Below are positions 26,831-35,962 of a DNA stretch of 35,962 bases, piece after piece. This DNA comes from Microcaldota archaeon (GTDB lineage Archaea > Micrarchaeota > Micrarchaeia > Micrarchaeales > Micrarchaeaceae): assembly GCA_021801385.1 (NCBI GenBank), contig JAJYYC010000005.1, positions 1 through 35,962 on the forward strand, given 5' to 3'. How positions within the stretch are numbered: position 1 is the first letter of the stretch; each line of letters opens with the position of its first letter. The translations under genes were made by a program, and so were the position numbers. Under the pieces are notes generated by a model. The model was not told where the DNA came from. It searched no databases and worked only from the letters and a program-made list of their open reading frames with translations.

Positions 26831-27700
26831 ATGACACTCTCATTGCTCTATCTAAGCATGATCTTCGGAGGCCTCTCGATGCTATCCTACGGGATTATCG
26901 ACTATATCGGCGCTATCCTTGCAAGATCTGAGGGCACAGTAAAGATAACCTTTTGGTACTTTGCGGTAAGCAGCATAATCATGGCAATCATAGGTTTGTT
27001 ATTCGTAAAACCGCCTGCGATACCAACGGTCTACATAGCCATATTCGCAACACTCTCAGTCCTAAGCGCATTCTCCCTCCTCGCTTTTCTAAAGGGATTG
27101 AAGGTCGGGAGCATATCCATCGTTTCCCCCATAGCCAGCGCATATCCGATCGTCATAGTCTTTGCGGGTGTGCTGCTACTGAACGAGGCAATAACAATCT
27201 CGTTAGGCGCAGGCATTGTATTAATAATACTTGGAGCTGTATTCGCATCGTTCAAAATGCATGAACTGAGGAAGCTCAAATTAAGCAAGGCGATTCCGGG
27301 TGTTAAATACGCGTTAATTGCACTATTTGGTTGGGGCATACTGTACGCATCAATAGGCATCATATCCAAAAGCCTTGGATGGTTCTACCCTGTGTTTATC
27401 ATATCAGTTGGGAGCGCAATAGCGCTGTTTATATACTCTTGGTTTGGGAAGATAGACACAGCGTTTCCATTAAAGATAAAAAGAAATTTATTCGCATATG
27501 CGACGATAGGGACAGCAGCGTTTCTTTTTTATAGCATAGGAACAAACATCGGGTCGATAGCAGTTGTGGGCCCGATCACAGGAGCAGCGCCTCTGATAAC
27601 TGTGATATTAGCGATGGCACTCAAAGGGGAGAAGGTCGAGATAAACCAAGCGATTGGAATAATATTCATAATTTCCGGAATAGTCATACTTTCGTTATGA
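26831..27700 (+). CDS. EamA/DMT-superfamily transporter
   Basis: 289 aa polytopic protein; 'GLKVGSISIVSPIASAYPIVIVFAGVLLLNEAI' and 'GSIAVVGPITGAAPLITVILAMALKGEKVEINQAIGIIFIISGIVIL'. Confidence 0.85.
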   Translation: MTLSLLYLSMIFGGLSMLSYGIIDYIGAILARSEGTVKITFWYFAVSSIIMAIIGLLFVKPPAIPTVYIAIFATLSVLSAFSLLAFLKGLKVGSISIVSPIASAYPIVIVFAGVLLLNEAITISLGAGIVLIILGAVFASFKMHELRKLKLSKAIPGVKYALIALFGWGILYASIGIISKSLGWFYPVFIISVGSAIALFIYSWFGKIDTAFPLKIKRNLFAYATIGTAAFLFYSIGTNIGSIAVVGPITGAAPLITVILAMALKGEKVEINQAIGIIFIISGIVILSL

Positions 27701-27707
27701 TTGACCG

Positions 27708-27721
27708 ATGCCAAGCGGCAT
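27708..27721. terminator. Small hairpin between convergent genes
   Basis: ATGCC-AAGC-GGCAT immediately after the EamA stop and just before the end of the convergent ORF 27724..28197. Confidence 0.3.
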
Positions 27722-27723
27722 AT

Positions 27724-28197
27724 TCATGCTATCAAATGGTGGTAGAGCATGCCTGTCGAAGCGTCTAGGCGTGCCAAAGTGATCCTACTGCCATGGTCAC
27801 GATCCATTGCTATGTCGTTCATTATTGCCAATACCTGATGTCTGCTAGAGGATTGTTTGGCTTCGTCTGAATGCACTCTGAGAAAATCCACAAAAGGCTC
27901 TATGGTGTCACGATCTATACGTCTAAGCATCATGTTTATTTTTTCATATTGTTCTGTGTCATTCGCGGCGATGATCGCATATTGTTCGATGTTGTTCAAC
28001 ACCTCACGCATTTCAGCAAGTCCCGGAAGAACCCTTTCCCTTATGCGGTGCGTCGAAGCAATATCATAAACCGATTTGAAGCCCTTATATATTTTTTTAT
28101 ATTCGACATCCTTATTCCAGAATTCGACGCCACGTATAAAACCTTCGATGCGCTTATGTTCCGGAACAACAATTGGAGCCGTTGCGATCCTACTCAT
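27724..28197 (-). CDS. Hypothetical protein, predicted helical
   Basis: 157 aa ORF; no family recognised. Confidence 0.6.
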   Translation of the reverse strand: MSRIATAPIVVPEHKRIEGFIRGVEFWNKDVEYKKIYKGFKSVYDIASTHRIRERVLPGLAEMREVLNNIEQYAIIAANDTEQYEKINMMLRRIDRDTIEPFVDFLRVHSDEAKQSSSRHQVLAIMNDIAMDRDHGSRITLARLDASTGMLYHHLIA

Positions 28198-28326
28198 ACC
28201 AACACCAATACAACTAAACCAAATAATATATAAATAGTTTTTCTGCAGCCTTGATACAAAATACCGGAATCAACAAAACTACTGTATATGGGTGTTTGGG
28301 TCGACCTGCGCGTTGTCTAAAGCGTT

Positions 28327-28449
28327 CGCCGGGGTAGGGATTTGAACCCTAAAGCCCGTGAGGGCACCGGTTAGCCTGTTCGCATCACTAATCAGCTCTC
28401 GAGATGCGAATCTCGAGACCGGCGCGTTACCGGATTCCGCCACCCCGGC
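28327..28449 (-). tRNA. tRNA-Ser(CGA) with a ~39-nt intron at 37/38 (28373..28411)
   Basis: Reverse complement: GCCGGGG TG GCG-D loop-CGC G CCGGT CTCGAG|intron|A ACCGG, long variable arm GCCC TCAC GGGC, T arm TAGGG TTCAAAT CCCTA, CCCCGGC, discriminator G. Confidence 0.92.
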
Positions 28450-28511
28450 ATAGTATTAAATTTATTAAGCGAACTATTAATATATACTTGTAATAAGGAT
28501 AAGTAGGTTTC

Positions 28512-30062
28512 ATGGATGGCCAATCGCGAAAGGATAGCTACATGCGCATAATCGCAGTCTCGCTGTTCATTTTGCTCGCATTTGCAGGAATGGCTTTTGC
28601 CTTATACATAATCTCGGTTGCGACAACCATCTACATGGTAGTGCTTGGGATATTCCTTCTCGTACTCTCAATAATCTCGGGCCTTTTCAACATATTCGCC
28701 GCATTTCTGTATTACAGGTCGCATTACTATAACACATACATAGAGCGTCTGAAATCAAAGCTTAAACCATTGACAAAGTTTCCAAGCGTTGCTATTGCAA
28801 TGACTGTATACAACGAGGACCCAGCGATGGTAAAAAAGAACTTCAAGCGCCTAATGGGGCTAAAATACCCGCGCAACATGGTAAAATACTACATGCTCGA
28901 TGACTCAACCAAGCCGTATAACCGTTCTAGTCTAGAAGCGTTCTGCAAATCAGTCGGAGCAACATATATCCATCGGAAAGACCGGAGTGGATTCAAGGCC
29001 GGCAACCTGAATAACATGATCCGCCAGTGCAGGGAAGAGCTCATAGCGATATTTGACTATGATGAATATCTTATAAACACCAATTTCCTTATCGACACTG
29101 TCCCATTCTTTCAGGATGAGAAAGTGGGTTACGTCCAGACAGAGAAGCAGAATGCAGACGGTAACTTCTTCTCCGATTCGGTCAAGCTGTTTGACGGGTT
29201 CTTTTTCAAGTTCATACAACCCGCAAGGGCTCTTGACAACACCGCGATATTCGCTGGCTCCTGTGGCATCATAAGAAAGAAGACGCTCGAAGACGTGGGC
29301 GGATTCCCAGAGTATGTCATAGAGGATACCTTCTTCAGCTTCGAATCAGATGTCCATAACTACAAAGGGCTCTACCTTCCGAAAGTATATGCGCATGGCG
29401 AGCCGATAAATACTTTCACCGCACTGGTAAAGCAGCAGTGGCGCTATAACTATGGCGATACCCAGTTCCTGTTCTACTTCCTGAAAAACAAACCAAAGGA
29501 CATAAAGCGAGGATCAAAGCTTTGGAGTATAGACTACCTGACACACGGGTTCGGGCTAAACTACCTTTCTGTGATGCTGCTGCTCTTCACACTAGCATCA
29601 ATAATGATCGTGTTCTCGAACCTACCGTTCACCCACCTAAGCATATTTCAATTCGCCAATCTCAACAGCATGGCGTTCTACTTTGAGACAGTCGGTGCAA
29701 TGTCATTCGTATTATCGCTAATGGTTCCGATAATATTGACAAAGATGTATTTCAAGAGCACGAGAAAAGGTATAATGCTATTCCTGCTGAATTTTGCTCT
29801 CATCATAGCAAGGACAAAGGCTTTCGTATCTGCGCTTTTGAAGATCGACCCGTCCGGGACGTGGAAACGAAGCATAGATGTGCGCAGATTAGATATTGTA
29901 AGCGCAATACGCAATACCAAGTACGAGCTTTCGTTCTCTGGCATACTGTTCATATTCGGTTATCTCGCCGCGATAAGTAACAACATCACCGGTGGCATCT
30001 GGCTGCTATTCTATGGCATGCTATACCTCTGCACCACTCTGATGGCGTATAAATACGGTTAG
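28512..30062 (+). CDS. Processive family-2 glycosyltransferase (cellulose/hyaluronan synthase-like), membrane
   Basis: 516 aa; N-terminal TMs, 'VAIAMTVYNEDPAMV', 'YMLDDSTKP', 'IFDYDEYLI', 'EDTFFSFE', 'KQQWRYNYG', C-terminal TMs. Confidence 0.9.
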   Translation: MDGQSRKDSYMRIIAVSLFILLAFAGMAFALYIISVATTIYMVVLGIFLLVLSIISGLFNIFAAFLYYRSHYYNTYIERLKSKLKPLTKFPSVAIAMTVYNEDPAMVKKNFKRLMGLKYPRNMVKYYMLDDSTKPYNRSSLEAFCKSVGATYIHRKDRSGFKAGNLNNMIRQCREELIAIFDYDEYLINTNFLIDTVPFFQDEKVGYVQTEKQNADGNFFSDSVKLFDGFFFKFIQPARALDNTAIFAGSCGIIRKKTLEDVGGFPEYVIEDTFFSFESDVHNYKGLYLPKVYAHGEPINTFTALVKQQWRYNYGDTQFLFYFLKNKPKDIKRGSKLWSIDYLTHGFGLNYLSVMLLLFTLASIMIVFSNLPFTHLSIFQFANLNSMAFYFETVGAMSFVLSLMVPIILTKMYFKSTRKGIMLFLLNFALIIARTKAFVSALLKIDPSGTWKRSIDVRRLDIVSAIRNTKYELSFSGILFIFGYLAAISNNITGGIWLLFYGMLYLCTTLMAYKYG

Positions 30063-30071
30063 GGTTTTCAA

Positions 30072-30386
30072 ATGATATACATAAAGCAGCACATCACAGA
30101 GAACGGAATCATACTAGCGATGTGCGATTCAGACCTTATCGGAAAGGTGCTTGAAGAGGGAAATATATTGATAGACCTTAAGGACTACTCCGAATTCTAT
30201 ATTGGGACTCTATCGAGCGAGCCAGAGGCTGATTCATCAATCAACAAGGATAAATTATGGTCTGTCAACGTTATCGGCAGGTCATCTGTCTCAGTCGCGC
30301 TCAGCAAGGGCATTATAGAAAAGGAGCACGTAAAGACAGTGAAAGGCGTGCCGTATGCAAACGCATTCAAGTTCAAGGAGCATTAG
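30072..30386 (+). CDS. DUF424 family protein
   Basis: 104 aa; 'MIYIKQHITENGIILAMCDSDLIGKVLEEGNILIDLKDYSEFYIG...NVIGRSSVSVALSKGIIEKEHVKTVKGVPYANAFKF'. Confidence 0.8.
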   Translation: MIYIKQHITENGIILAMCDSDLIGKVLEEGNILIDLKDYSEFYIGTLSSEPEADSSINKDKLWSVNVIGRSSVSVALSKGIIEKEHVKTVKGVPYANAFKFKEH

Positions 30387-30726
30387 TATTATTTAGACGC
30401 ATTATCGCTTTCGCTATATCTCCGTTTTCTGCCTCGAGCGCGGCCTTCACCTTCTCGGAATCAGATATTCCTGTCTGCTCAGAGACTGTCTTTATGTCTT
30501 CATCTGTTATCTCGGCCTTATATGCGTCTACCTCGCTCACATCGCCGGTTACCTGAAAGCTTAACGCGCCCTGTGCCTCTATTTTGGTCACTTGAGGGTT
30601 AGAAACTATTATCTGCTTGCCCTCAAGCTCTATTGTTACTTTCGTTGCTGCTAGTTCTGTTGATCTTATGCCCATCTTTGCCATAAGGCTTCTCATAGTT
30701 CGCGGATCCATATTCGGCATCATCAA
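30373..30726 (-). CDS. nac: Nascent polypeptide-associated complex protein (NAC + UBA)
   Basis: 117 aa; 'ATKVTIELEGKQIIVSNPQVTKIEAQGALSFQVTG' and UBA 'DEDIKTVSEQTGISDSEKVKAALEAENGDIAKAIMRLN'. Confidence 0.92.
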   Translation of the reverse strand: MMMPNMDPRTMRSLMAKMGIRSTELAATKVTIELEGKQIIVSNPQVTKIEAQGALSFQVTGDVSEVDAYKAEITDEDIKTVSEQTGISDSEKVKAALEAENGDIAKAIMRLNNTNAP

Positions 30727-30733
30727 ATCAAAC

Positions 30734-31972
30734 CTATTTTTCAGTAAAGGTATAAATCAATTCGCAACCGGGGTAATCAACCAACTGGGAGAGCATGACA
30801 GTCGCATAAGATCCTGCGGGCAGGCAGAATCTTGCAACCAATGAGCCCTCATCTTGAGTTGCAGAGAATTCCTTGTATGGGGACATCATCGCGCGCAACG
30901 ACCCTTTGCAACCGAGTTCGCCGATTCCTCTGACTTTGAAGTCTGCCGGTTCGATCCCAAGTACATCCATGGCCTCCTTCTCAAATTCGGTGATGTGTTC
31001 TGTAGCGTAACCCAATATGTTTAGCAGCACAATGCCATCAGGGTTTTCCTTTCCAGAAACGATCTTTTCAATGTCGAAGAAGCGGGAATTGTCATGCGCG
31101 CAAACTAGATCATCATCTTTCGGGCGCAACGACCCTGGCGCGATCCTGTCCATGACCTCTGCGTTGAATATCGCATTTTCGACAGAATGCACGAACATCA
31201 ATGCAAGCTGTCTCGGAAGCGACCTTATCGCTCCGACCCAATCAGAGTCGTGTACGGCGAGGTAATTTATCAATGATCTCTCATACTTTAGATGATTCGG
31301 GAAATACGAAAGCGCATCCGCAAAATCATAGCTTTTCCCAAGCCTTTCCCTCGCGCCGCGCGCCTCATTGTTCGTCTCGTTGCCTGGTTCTGTAAGGAAT
31401 CTCATGACAGCTGATTCGAAATCCCCTTTGAGCATATCAAGCCCTATCCTATGGTTATTGCCACGCACCCCGAAACGTTGCATACCGAAGTAATTCGGAA
31501 ACATCCCGCCCAATGACGATTCTAATTCATTAAATTCGCTTACCTTGCCATCTGTCATGATGCGTATGGCGAACCTGTTGCCTAAAAGATCTCCCATCGA
31601 TATCCTAGTGTTCGATCTCCATGCGCCATTTATCCTGATATCCTTTATGTCAAGTCTTGCGAGATCTTCAGGCAGCGTTCCATATATCGTCGCGAGCTGG
31701 ACCGATTCGGCGATTCTGTCCTTGGTGCCTGCGAAACCCACTGATTTTGGGCCTCTGCTGACGCTGTTTGCAATCGCCTTGAGCGCCTGGGTGGTGTTCC
31801 AGTTCCTTTTCTGCAGCACAAACATAGTGAAGCTGCCATTAGGATCTTCAGAAAGCCCGATATCATTCGGTGAATACCTCCTGCCGATTTCAAGCACAAA
31901 GCCCGCGCTGGTTATCTCTTCAACCTTGAAATCCTCAGGCGCCTCCTTTATGGTGCCTCTGATCCGGTCCAT
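30734..31972 (-). CDS. truD: tRNA pseudouridine synthase TruD
   Basis: 412 aa; 'PEDFKVEEI', 'SVGFAGTKDRIAESVQLATIYG', 'NYFGMQRFG'. Confidence 0.95.
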   Translation of the reverse strand: MDRIRGTIKEAPEDFKVEEITSAGFVLEIGRRYSPNDIGLSEDPNGSFTMFVLQKRNWNTTQALKAIANSVSRGPKSVGFAGTKDRIAESVQLATIYGTLPEDLARLDIKDIRINGAWRSNTRISMGDLLGNRFAIRIMTDGKVSEFNELESSLGGMFPNYFGMQRFGVRGNNHRIGLDMLKGDFESAVMRFLTEPGNETNNEARGARERLGKSYDFADALSYFPNHLKYERSLINYLAVHDSDWVGAIRSLPRQLALMFVHSVENAIFNAEVMDRIAPGSLRPKDDDLVCAHDNSRFFDIEKIVSGKENPDGIVLLNILGYATEHITEFEKEAMDVLGIEPADFKVRGIGELGCKGSLRAMMSPYKEFSATQDEGSLVARFCLPAGSYATVMLSQLVDYPGCELIYTFTEK

Positions 31973-31980
31973 CTACAGAC

Positions 31981-33291
31981 CTATATTGTGTATTCAACCC
32001 CTATCTCCGGAACGAATGACTTATATTTGCCAGAAAGGTCATCCTTGAACTCATTAAGTTTAGTGATTTCGCCGTGCACCAAGAAGATATTCTTGAGCCC
32101 CTTTATTTTGCTTATGAACATCTCTAACTGTCTGCGGTCAGCGTGTGCCATCAGATGGTACGTCTCTACCGGTATGTTCAGGTGCAGCGTTGTCTTTTCC
32201 ACCTGAACAGTCTTCGCCCCGTTCAGTATCTCCCTTCCGGGGGTTCCGACTGCCTGGTAACCGACGATTACAAGCTTATTAGCTGGGTTGCTGCCTAGCT
32301 TTGCGAGATATGATATTATGGGTCCGCCTGTCATCATGCCGCTTGTTGTGACGATGATGCAGCCCTCGTCTTTCTTTATGACACCTCCGCGCACGCCCTT
32401 GCCTTCTATTGGGACGAAGTTAGGGCTCCTGAACGGGTCATAATCGCTCATCAGTATGCGCTTCTGTACCTCATCACGGCAGTATATGACGTTGTGCCTG
32501 TATATGCGCATAGCCCTGTTTATCATGCCGTCAACATATATCGGAGCTTTCGGCAGAAGGCCAGAATTCATGTAGTCATCAAGCATGAAGAGCACCTCCT
32601 GTGCCCTACCTACTGCGAATGCGGGTATGAGGACCTTGCCTCCAGCAAGAATCGTATCCTTCATGCTCTGCATCGCCTTCTTAGTCGAATCTTCATCGGT
32701 CTTTATGACGTCGTTCTTCGATCCGTATGTGCTCTCGACTATTAGCGTGTCCGCCGACAGGTTTTTGATGTCGGCGCCGTTGAGGAGCCGAGTCTTCGCC
32801 ATATTTGCGTCTCCGCTGTATAGGAGCCTGTTCTTACCGTCATCAACGAGTATCATCGAGCTGCCAATGATGTGCCCAGCTGGGATAAACATGATCTTGA
32901 GGTTCTTGACCGTAATGGTCTCCCTGAACTCGTGCACCTTGAAGCTCTTCCTGAGCCTATTGAGGCCGTCCTTCGTGACATCCTTCGGCTCCGAAAGCCT
33001 CATGTAGTCTGCGATTATCACAGCGGAAAGCTCCATCGTCGGTTTCGTAGCATGCACCTGACCCCTGTATCCTGCGCTGAATATATGCGGCAGGTATGCC
33101 ACGTGGTCAAGGTGTGCATGCGACAGGAATATCCCGTCAAGTTCGCCTAGTATGCTGTCCGGTATCTGTGGTTTTTCCTCCTGCTTGCCTAGCTTTATGC
33201 CCGCATCAAGCAGTATCTTGGTGCTTCCGGAGCTCACAAGTATGCAGCTCCTTCCAACCTCTCCAGCACCGCCAAAAAAAGTAATTTTCAA
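31981..33291 (-). CDS. Beta-CASP metallo-beta-lactamase RNase (aCPSF2-like, no KH domains)
   Basis: 436 aa; 'FFGGAGEVGRSCILV', 'FLSHAHLDHVAYLP', 'ESTYG', 'AFAVGRAQEVLFML', 'VTTSGMMTGGP', 'MAHADRRQLEMFI'. Confidence 0.93.
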   Translation of the reverse strand: MKITFFGGAGEVGRSCILVSSGSTKILLDAGIKLGKQEEKPQIPDSILGELDGIFLSHAHLDHVAYLPHIFSAGYRGQVHATKPTMELSAVIIADYMRLSEPKDVTKDGLNRLRKSFKVHEFRETITVKNLKIMFIPAGHIIGSSMILVDDGKNRLLYSGDANMAKTRLLNGADIKNLSADTLIVESTYGSKNDVIKTDEDSTKKAMQSMKDTILAGGKVLIPAFAVGRAQEVLFMLDDYMNSGLLPKAPIYVDGMINRAMRIYRHNVIYCRDEVQKRILMSDYDPFRSPNFVPIEGKGVRGGVIKKDEGCIIVTTSGMMTGGPIISYLAKLGSNPANKLVIVGYQAVGTPGREILNGAKTVQVEKTTLHLNIPVETYHLMAHADRRQLEMFISKIKGLKNIFLVHGEITKLNEFKDDLSGKYKSFVPEIGVEYTI

Positions 33292-33363
33292 TTAATCACT
33301 GTCTCTATATAGTATATAATGTTTTATGTATTGTTCTGTCTGTCCAAATAACTGCAAATAGGT

Positions 33364-34071
33364 TCACTTCTTGCTTATGACAGCTATGTCCTGCAGGTTT
33401 ATCTCAGGCATCTCCTGCGCCCTGTCCTTATCGCGCATCCTTGGCCTTCTCGGCTTCTGCTGCTGCGGAGCAGCGCTGCGTGTCAATCCGAGTACTTTGC
33501 GCAGGCCGATATACATGTCGTCAAGCTTTCTGTCCATTTCAGCTATCTCCGGGTCAAGCTTTGCGATCTCGCCCTTAAGCATCTCGATATCGCCTTTTAC
33601 GAGCTTAAGCTTCCTCTCAACCCTTACCGTAGCGCCAAGGTCATTGAGCTCTTTGTTTATCTCGCTGATCTTGCGTATAATCTCCTTCTCCTGATTGAGC
33701 GAGCTCGCCTCTGTGGATATCCTGAACTCCAGCCTGTTCTTTAGCCTCTTTAGGTATCCGAAACGCCTGTTGCCCTCCTCCGACTTGCCAGACTCCTGGT
33801 TCATCTTTACGAGCTTTTCCACCGCAACGAGTTCATTCTCTTTGTAAAGCAGTCTGCGCCTGCATTCCTTTATTCTGGCCACGCTTTTGGCGCGCTCCTT
33901 TCTGAGCTCGTCTATGGCCTCCTTTGCCTTAACCGCATCAGGGTTGTTGGACCTTTTTACTATCTCGTTGAGTGAGTTAACAGGAGAAGCCGTGCTACTA
34001 CCATGATCCGCCTTCGCGGATGTAGCTTCTGTCTTTTCATCAATTATCGCATTATCCAGTGAATCGCCCAC
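33364..34071 (-). CDS. Coiled-coil protein (COG1340-like)
   Basis: 235 aa highly charged heptad-type sequence ('EAIDELRKERAKSVARIKECRRRLLYKENELVAVEKLV...ISEINKELNDLGATVRVERKLKLVKGDIEMLKGEIAKLDPEIAEMDRKLDDM'). Confidence 0.7.
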   Translation of the reverse strand: MGDSLDNAIIDEKTEATSAKADHGSSTASPVNSLNEIVKRSNNPDAVKAKEAIDELRKERAKSVARIKECRRRLLYKENELVAVEKLVKMNQESGKSEEGNRRFGYLKRLKNRLEFRISTEASSLNQEKEIIRKISEINKELNDLGATVRVERKLKLVKGDIEMLKGEIAKLDPEIAEMDRKLDDMYIGLRKVLGLTRSAAPQQQKPRRPRMRDKDRAQEMPEINLQDIAVISKK

Positions 34072-34073
34072 TG

Positions 34074-35231
34074 CTAACGAATGATATTTTTATAAGCATC
34101 TAAGAGCCTGTCTGTTGTTTTTTGGAGTGAATACTGTTTTGCAGTATCCCACATACCTTTATAGGACTCAATATTATTTATAACCTTCCTTATTTTTCTT
34201 GCGCATGCCATATAATCCCCAGCAGGGAATTTCTCCCCGTTTTCGCCGTTGACGATCAGGTCTTTGAGCGCAAGATAGTCAGCGCCGATCACAGGAATGC
34301 CGCACGCCATCGCCTCGAGCGTCACGATCCCCTGGGTCTCAAACGTCGACGGCATGCAGAACGCGTCTGCCGCCGCGTAGTACTCGGGAAGGTCTGCGTT
34401 GTCGACGAAGCCGACGAAATCGAAGAGATCGCCTAACCCTGCACGATCAACCATCTTCGTATAGTGCTCGTATCCTGGTCCGGTGCCTGCGACCACAAAC
34501 CTGTAATTCTCGTTCTTGAGTAGCCGAGCAGCATTGATCATGACCTCCAGATTCTTCTCTCTGCTGACACGGCCTGCGAACAGTATCATGTGCTCTCTAT
34601 CAGTTATATTGAGTGCTCGCCTTATCTTACTTCCGTCGACATTAAGATTGAACCTTGATATGTCGACGCTATTCGGCACAACTCCCACGTTATGTATGCC
34701 CCTCCTGTCTAGCATCTTGCTTATCACATCGCTTGGCGCAAGGATGGAATCGCATCTGCTGTAGAAATGCCTTAAATATAGCCAAGAATAGCGTTTTATG
34801 AACTCCCTGACCATCTTGCTGTTTGAGGTGTACTCCTTGACGACGGCTGTATTGGTGAACATCGTATGGAATGTGCCTACCGTCGGGGTTTTGTTGACCT
34901 TGGCGATGATCATGCCCTGCACGCCGACGGTGAATGGCGTCTGGAGGTGTGCGACGTCAAAATCTATGCCCATGTTGCGTATCGCGGTCGCTCCGGGCAG
35001 GAATGCGATGCTATACTGAGGGTAGCGCCTGAAACTCAAACCCCTTATCACATGCAGGTTGCTGTATTTGCGTTTAAGCCTCTCAGTCTCAGAATTGCCA
35101 GAGGCGTATATGTGAACTTCGTGTCCACGACGCATCAGCTCCTTCCTGAAGTTAAGCATGGATATTACTACGCCGTCAACAGCGGGCAGAAAACTGTCAC
35201 TGTAAAAAGCGATCTTCAATGACCTAGCCAT
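34074..35231 (-). CDS. Family-4 glycosyltransferase
   Basis: 385 aa; 'DSFLPAVDGVVISMLNFRKELMRRGHEVHIYA', 'ILFAGRVSREKNLEVMINAARLL', 'PSTFETQGIVTLEAMACGIPVIGADYLAL'. Confidence 0.93.
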   Translation of the reverse strand: MARSLKIAFYSDSFLPAVDGVVISMLNFRKELMRRGHEVHIYASGNSETERLKRKYSNLHVIRGLSFRRYPQYSIAFLPGATAIRNMGIDFDVAHLQTPFTVGVQGMIIAKVNKTPTVGTFHTMFTNTAVVKEYTSNSKMVREFIKRYSWLYLRHFYSRCDSILAPSDVISKMLDRRGIHNVGVVPNSVDISRFNLNVDGSKIRRALNITDREHMILFAGRVSREKNLEVMINAARLLKNENYRFVVAGTGPGYEHYTKMVDRAGLGDLFDFVGFVDNADLPEYYAAADAFCMPSTFETQGIVTLEAMACGIPVIGADYLALKDLIVNGENGEKFPAGDYMACARKIRKVINNIESYKGMWDTAKQYSLQKTTDRLLDAYKNIIR

Positions 35232-35248
35232 CTACTAACTTTCTTATA

Positions 35249-35644
35249 CTATATTTTTATAGCTTCGCCGCCGGACTGTTTTATCTTCTCTTCTGCGGTC
35301 TTCGTGAATCCCGATGCGCTTATCTTGGCTGCAGACGATAGCGAGCCATTGCTGAGCACCTTGAAGCTCCTGAGCGTTATCTCTCTGGTTCCGCTGGAGG
35401 CGAGCCTGCGCTCTATCTCCTTTATCGTTATCTCCTTCATGCGCTTCCTGTTCCAAGGAACAAATCCGACGCTTTTTATGAGTTCTGGGTGCTTTGCAGT
35501 GATGTAAGTGAACTTATGTTTCCTTCCGGCCTTTCCTGCTCCGCCCTTGCCGCCCTTTCCACGGGCGTTCTTTATGTTTCCTACGCCCCAGCGCCTAGTG
35601 CCGAAGTACTTGCGCTTGCGTTTGTCATGCCTTACTACCATCAA
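35249..35644 (-). CDS. rpl15: 50S ribosomal protein L15
   Basis: 131 aa; 'KRKRKYFGTRRWGVGNIKNARGKGGKGGAGKAGRKHKFTYI...GFVPWNRKRMKEITIKEIERRL'. Confidence 0.93.
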   Translation of the reverse strand: MMVVRHDKRKRKYFGTRRWGVGNIKNARGKGGKGGAGKAGRKHKFTYITAKHPELIKSVGFVPWNRKRMKEITIKEIERRLASSGTREITLRSFKVLSNGSLSSAAKISASGFTKTAEEKIKQSGGEAIKI

Positions 35645-35962
35645 ATCATCCTCGAAATAAGGGCGTTTATGCCTGCACCTAGGTAACCAAGGTCGCCGCC
35701 TTGTTTAACGCTAAGCTTTGTGCTCTTGAATCCATGCCTTGGCGGGTGCAGCCTGAGCGGCATGCTCTCGGCGAGCTTCTTGTTGTCCAGTGCGCCGCTA
35801 AGGATCTCCTTCGCGTCCAGGCCAACGCCTCTTTTAGATATCAGCTTCGAAAGCGTCGGTTCATCTATCTCGCCATATGCGACATAATTGCCGCACTTCT
35901 CTATCATGCCGTGATATGAGTCCGTCACCTTTATCAGGGCGCAGTTGTTAACGCGCTTCAGG
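35641..35962 (-). CDS. rpl30: 50S ribosomal protein L30 (start lies beyond the window)
   Basis: 'LKRVNNCALIKVTDSYHGMIEKCGNYVAYGEIDEPTLSKLISKRG...LRLHPPRHGFKSTKLSVKQGGDLGYLGAGINALISRMI'; frame open to the window end. Confidence 0.9.
   Translation of the reverse strand, partial: LKRVNNCALIKVTDSYHGMIEKCGNYVAYGEIDEPTLSKLISKRGVGLDAKEILSGALDNKKLAESMPLRLHPPRHGFKSTKLSVKQGGDLGYLGAGINALISRMI

Noticed and set aside
1-35962. CRISPR arrays, rRNA genes, transposases
   Set aside because: No regularly spaced repeats, rRNA-like segments or transposase motifs seen on reading through.

Overview
This is a chromosomal window from an archaeon, gene-dense and on both strands. A small DPANN genome, possibly Micrarchaeota/ARMAN-like, is my inference from gene content; no taxonomic search was possible. 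The core consists of: archaeal translation and transcription genes (L30, L15, S8e, S24e, S27ae, aIF5A, RpoE', Spt4, GluRS, NAC, TruD, fibrillarin); three tRNAs, two with introns; two adjacent ftsZ genes plus a sepF; and a beta-CASP RNase. Accessory or unusual loci are: (1) a polytopic-membrane/tandem-AAA ATPase whose pore loops lack the usual aromatic residues; (2) a strikingly AT-rich orphan ORF beside tRNA-Asp, preceded by a block of nested inverted repeats, with a C-terminal half that weakly resembles HopA1-type effector/LxmX proteins; (3) a class III signal-peptide (pilin-like) protein with a LamG-like ectodomain; (4) a wHTH-REC regulator ending in a degenerate GGDEF-like domain; (5) perfect inverted repeats abutting the sepF start codon and upstream of the first ftsZ; (6) a tRNA-Ser(CGA) intron carrying a palindromic copy of the anticodon-loop octamer. 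All domain calls come from reading the translations; no database search was run.
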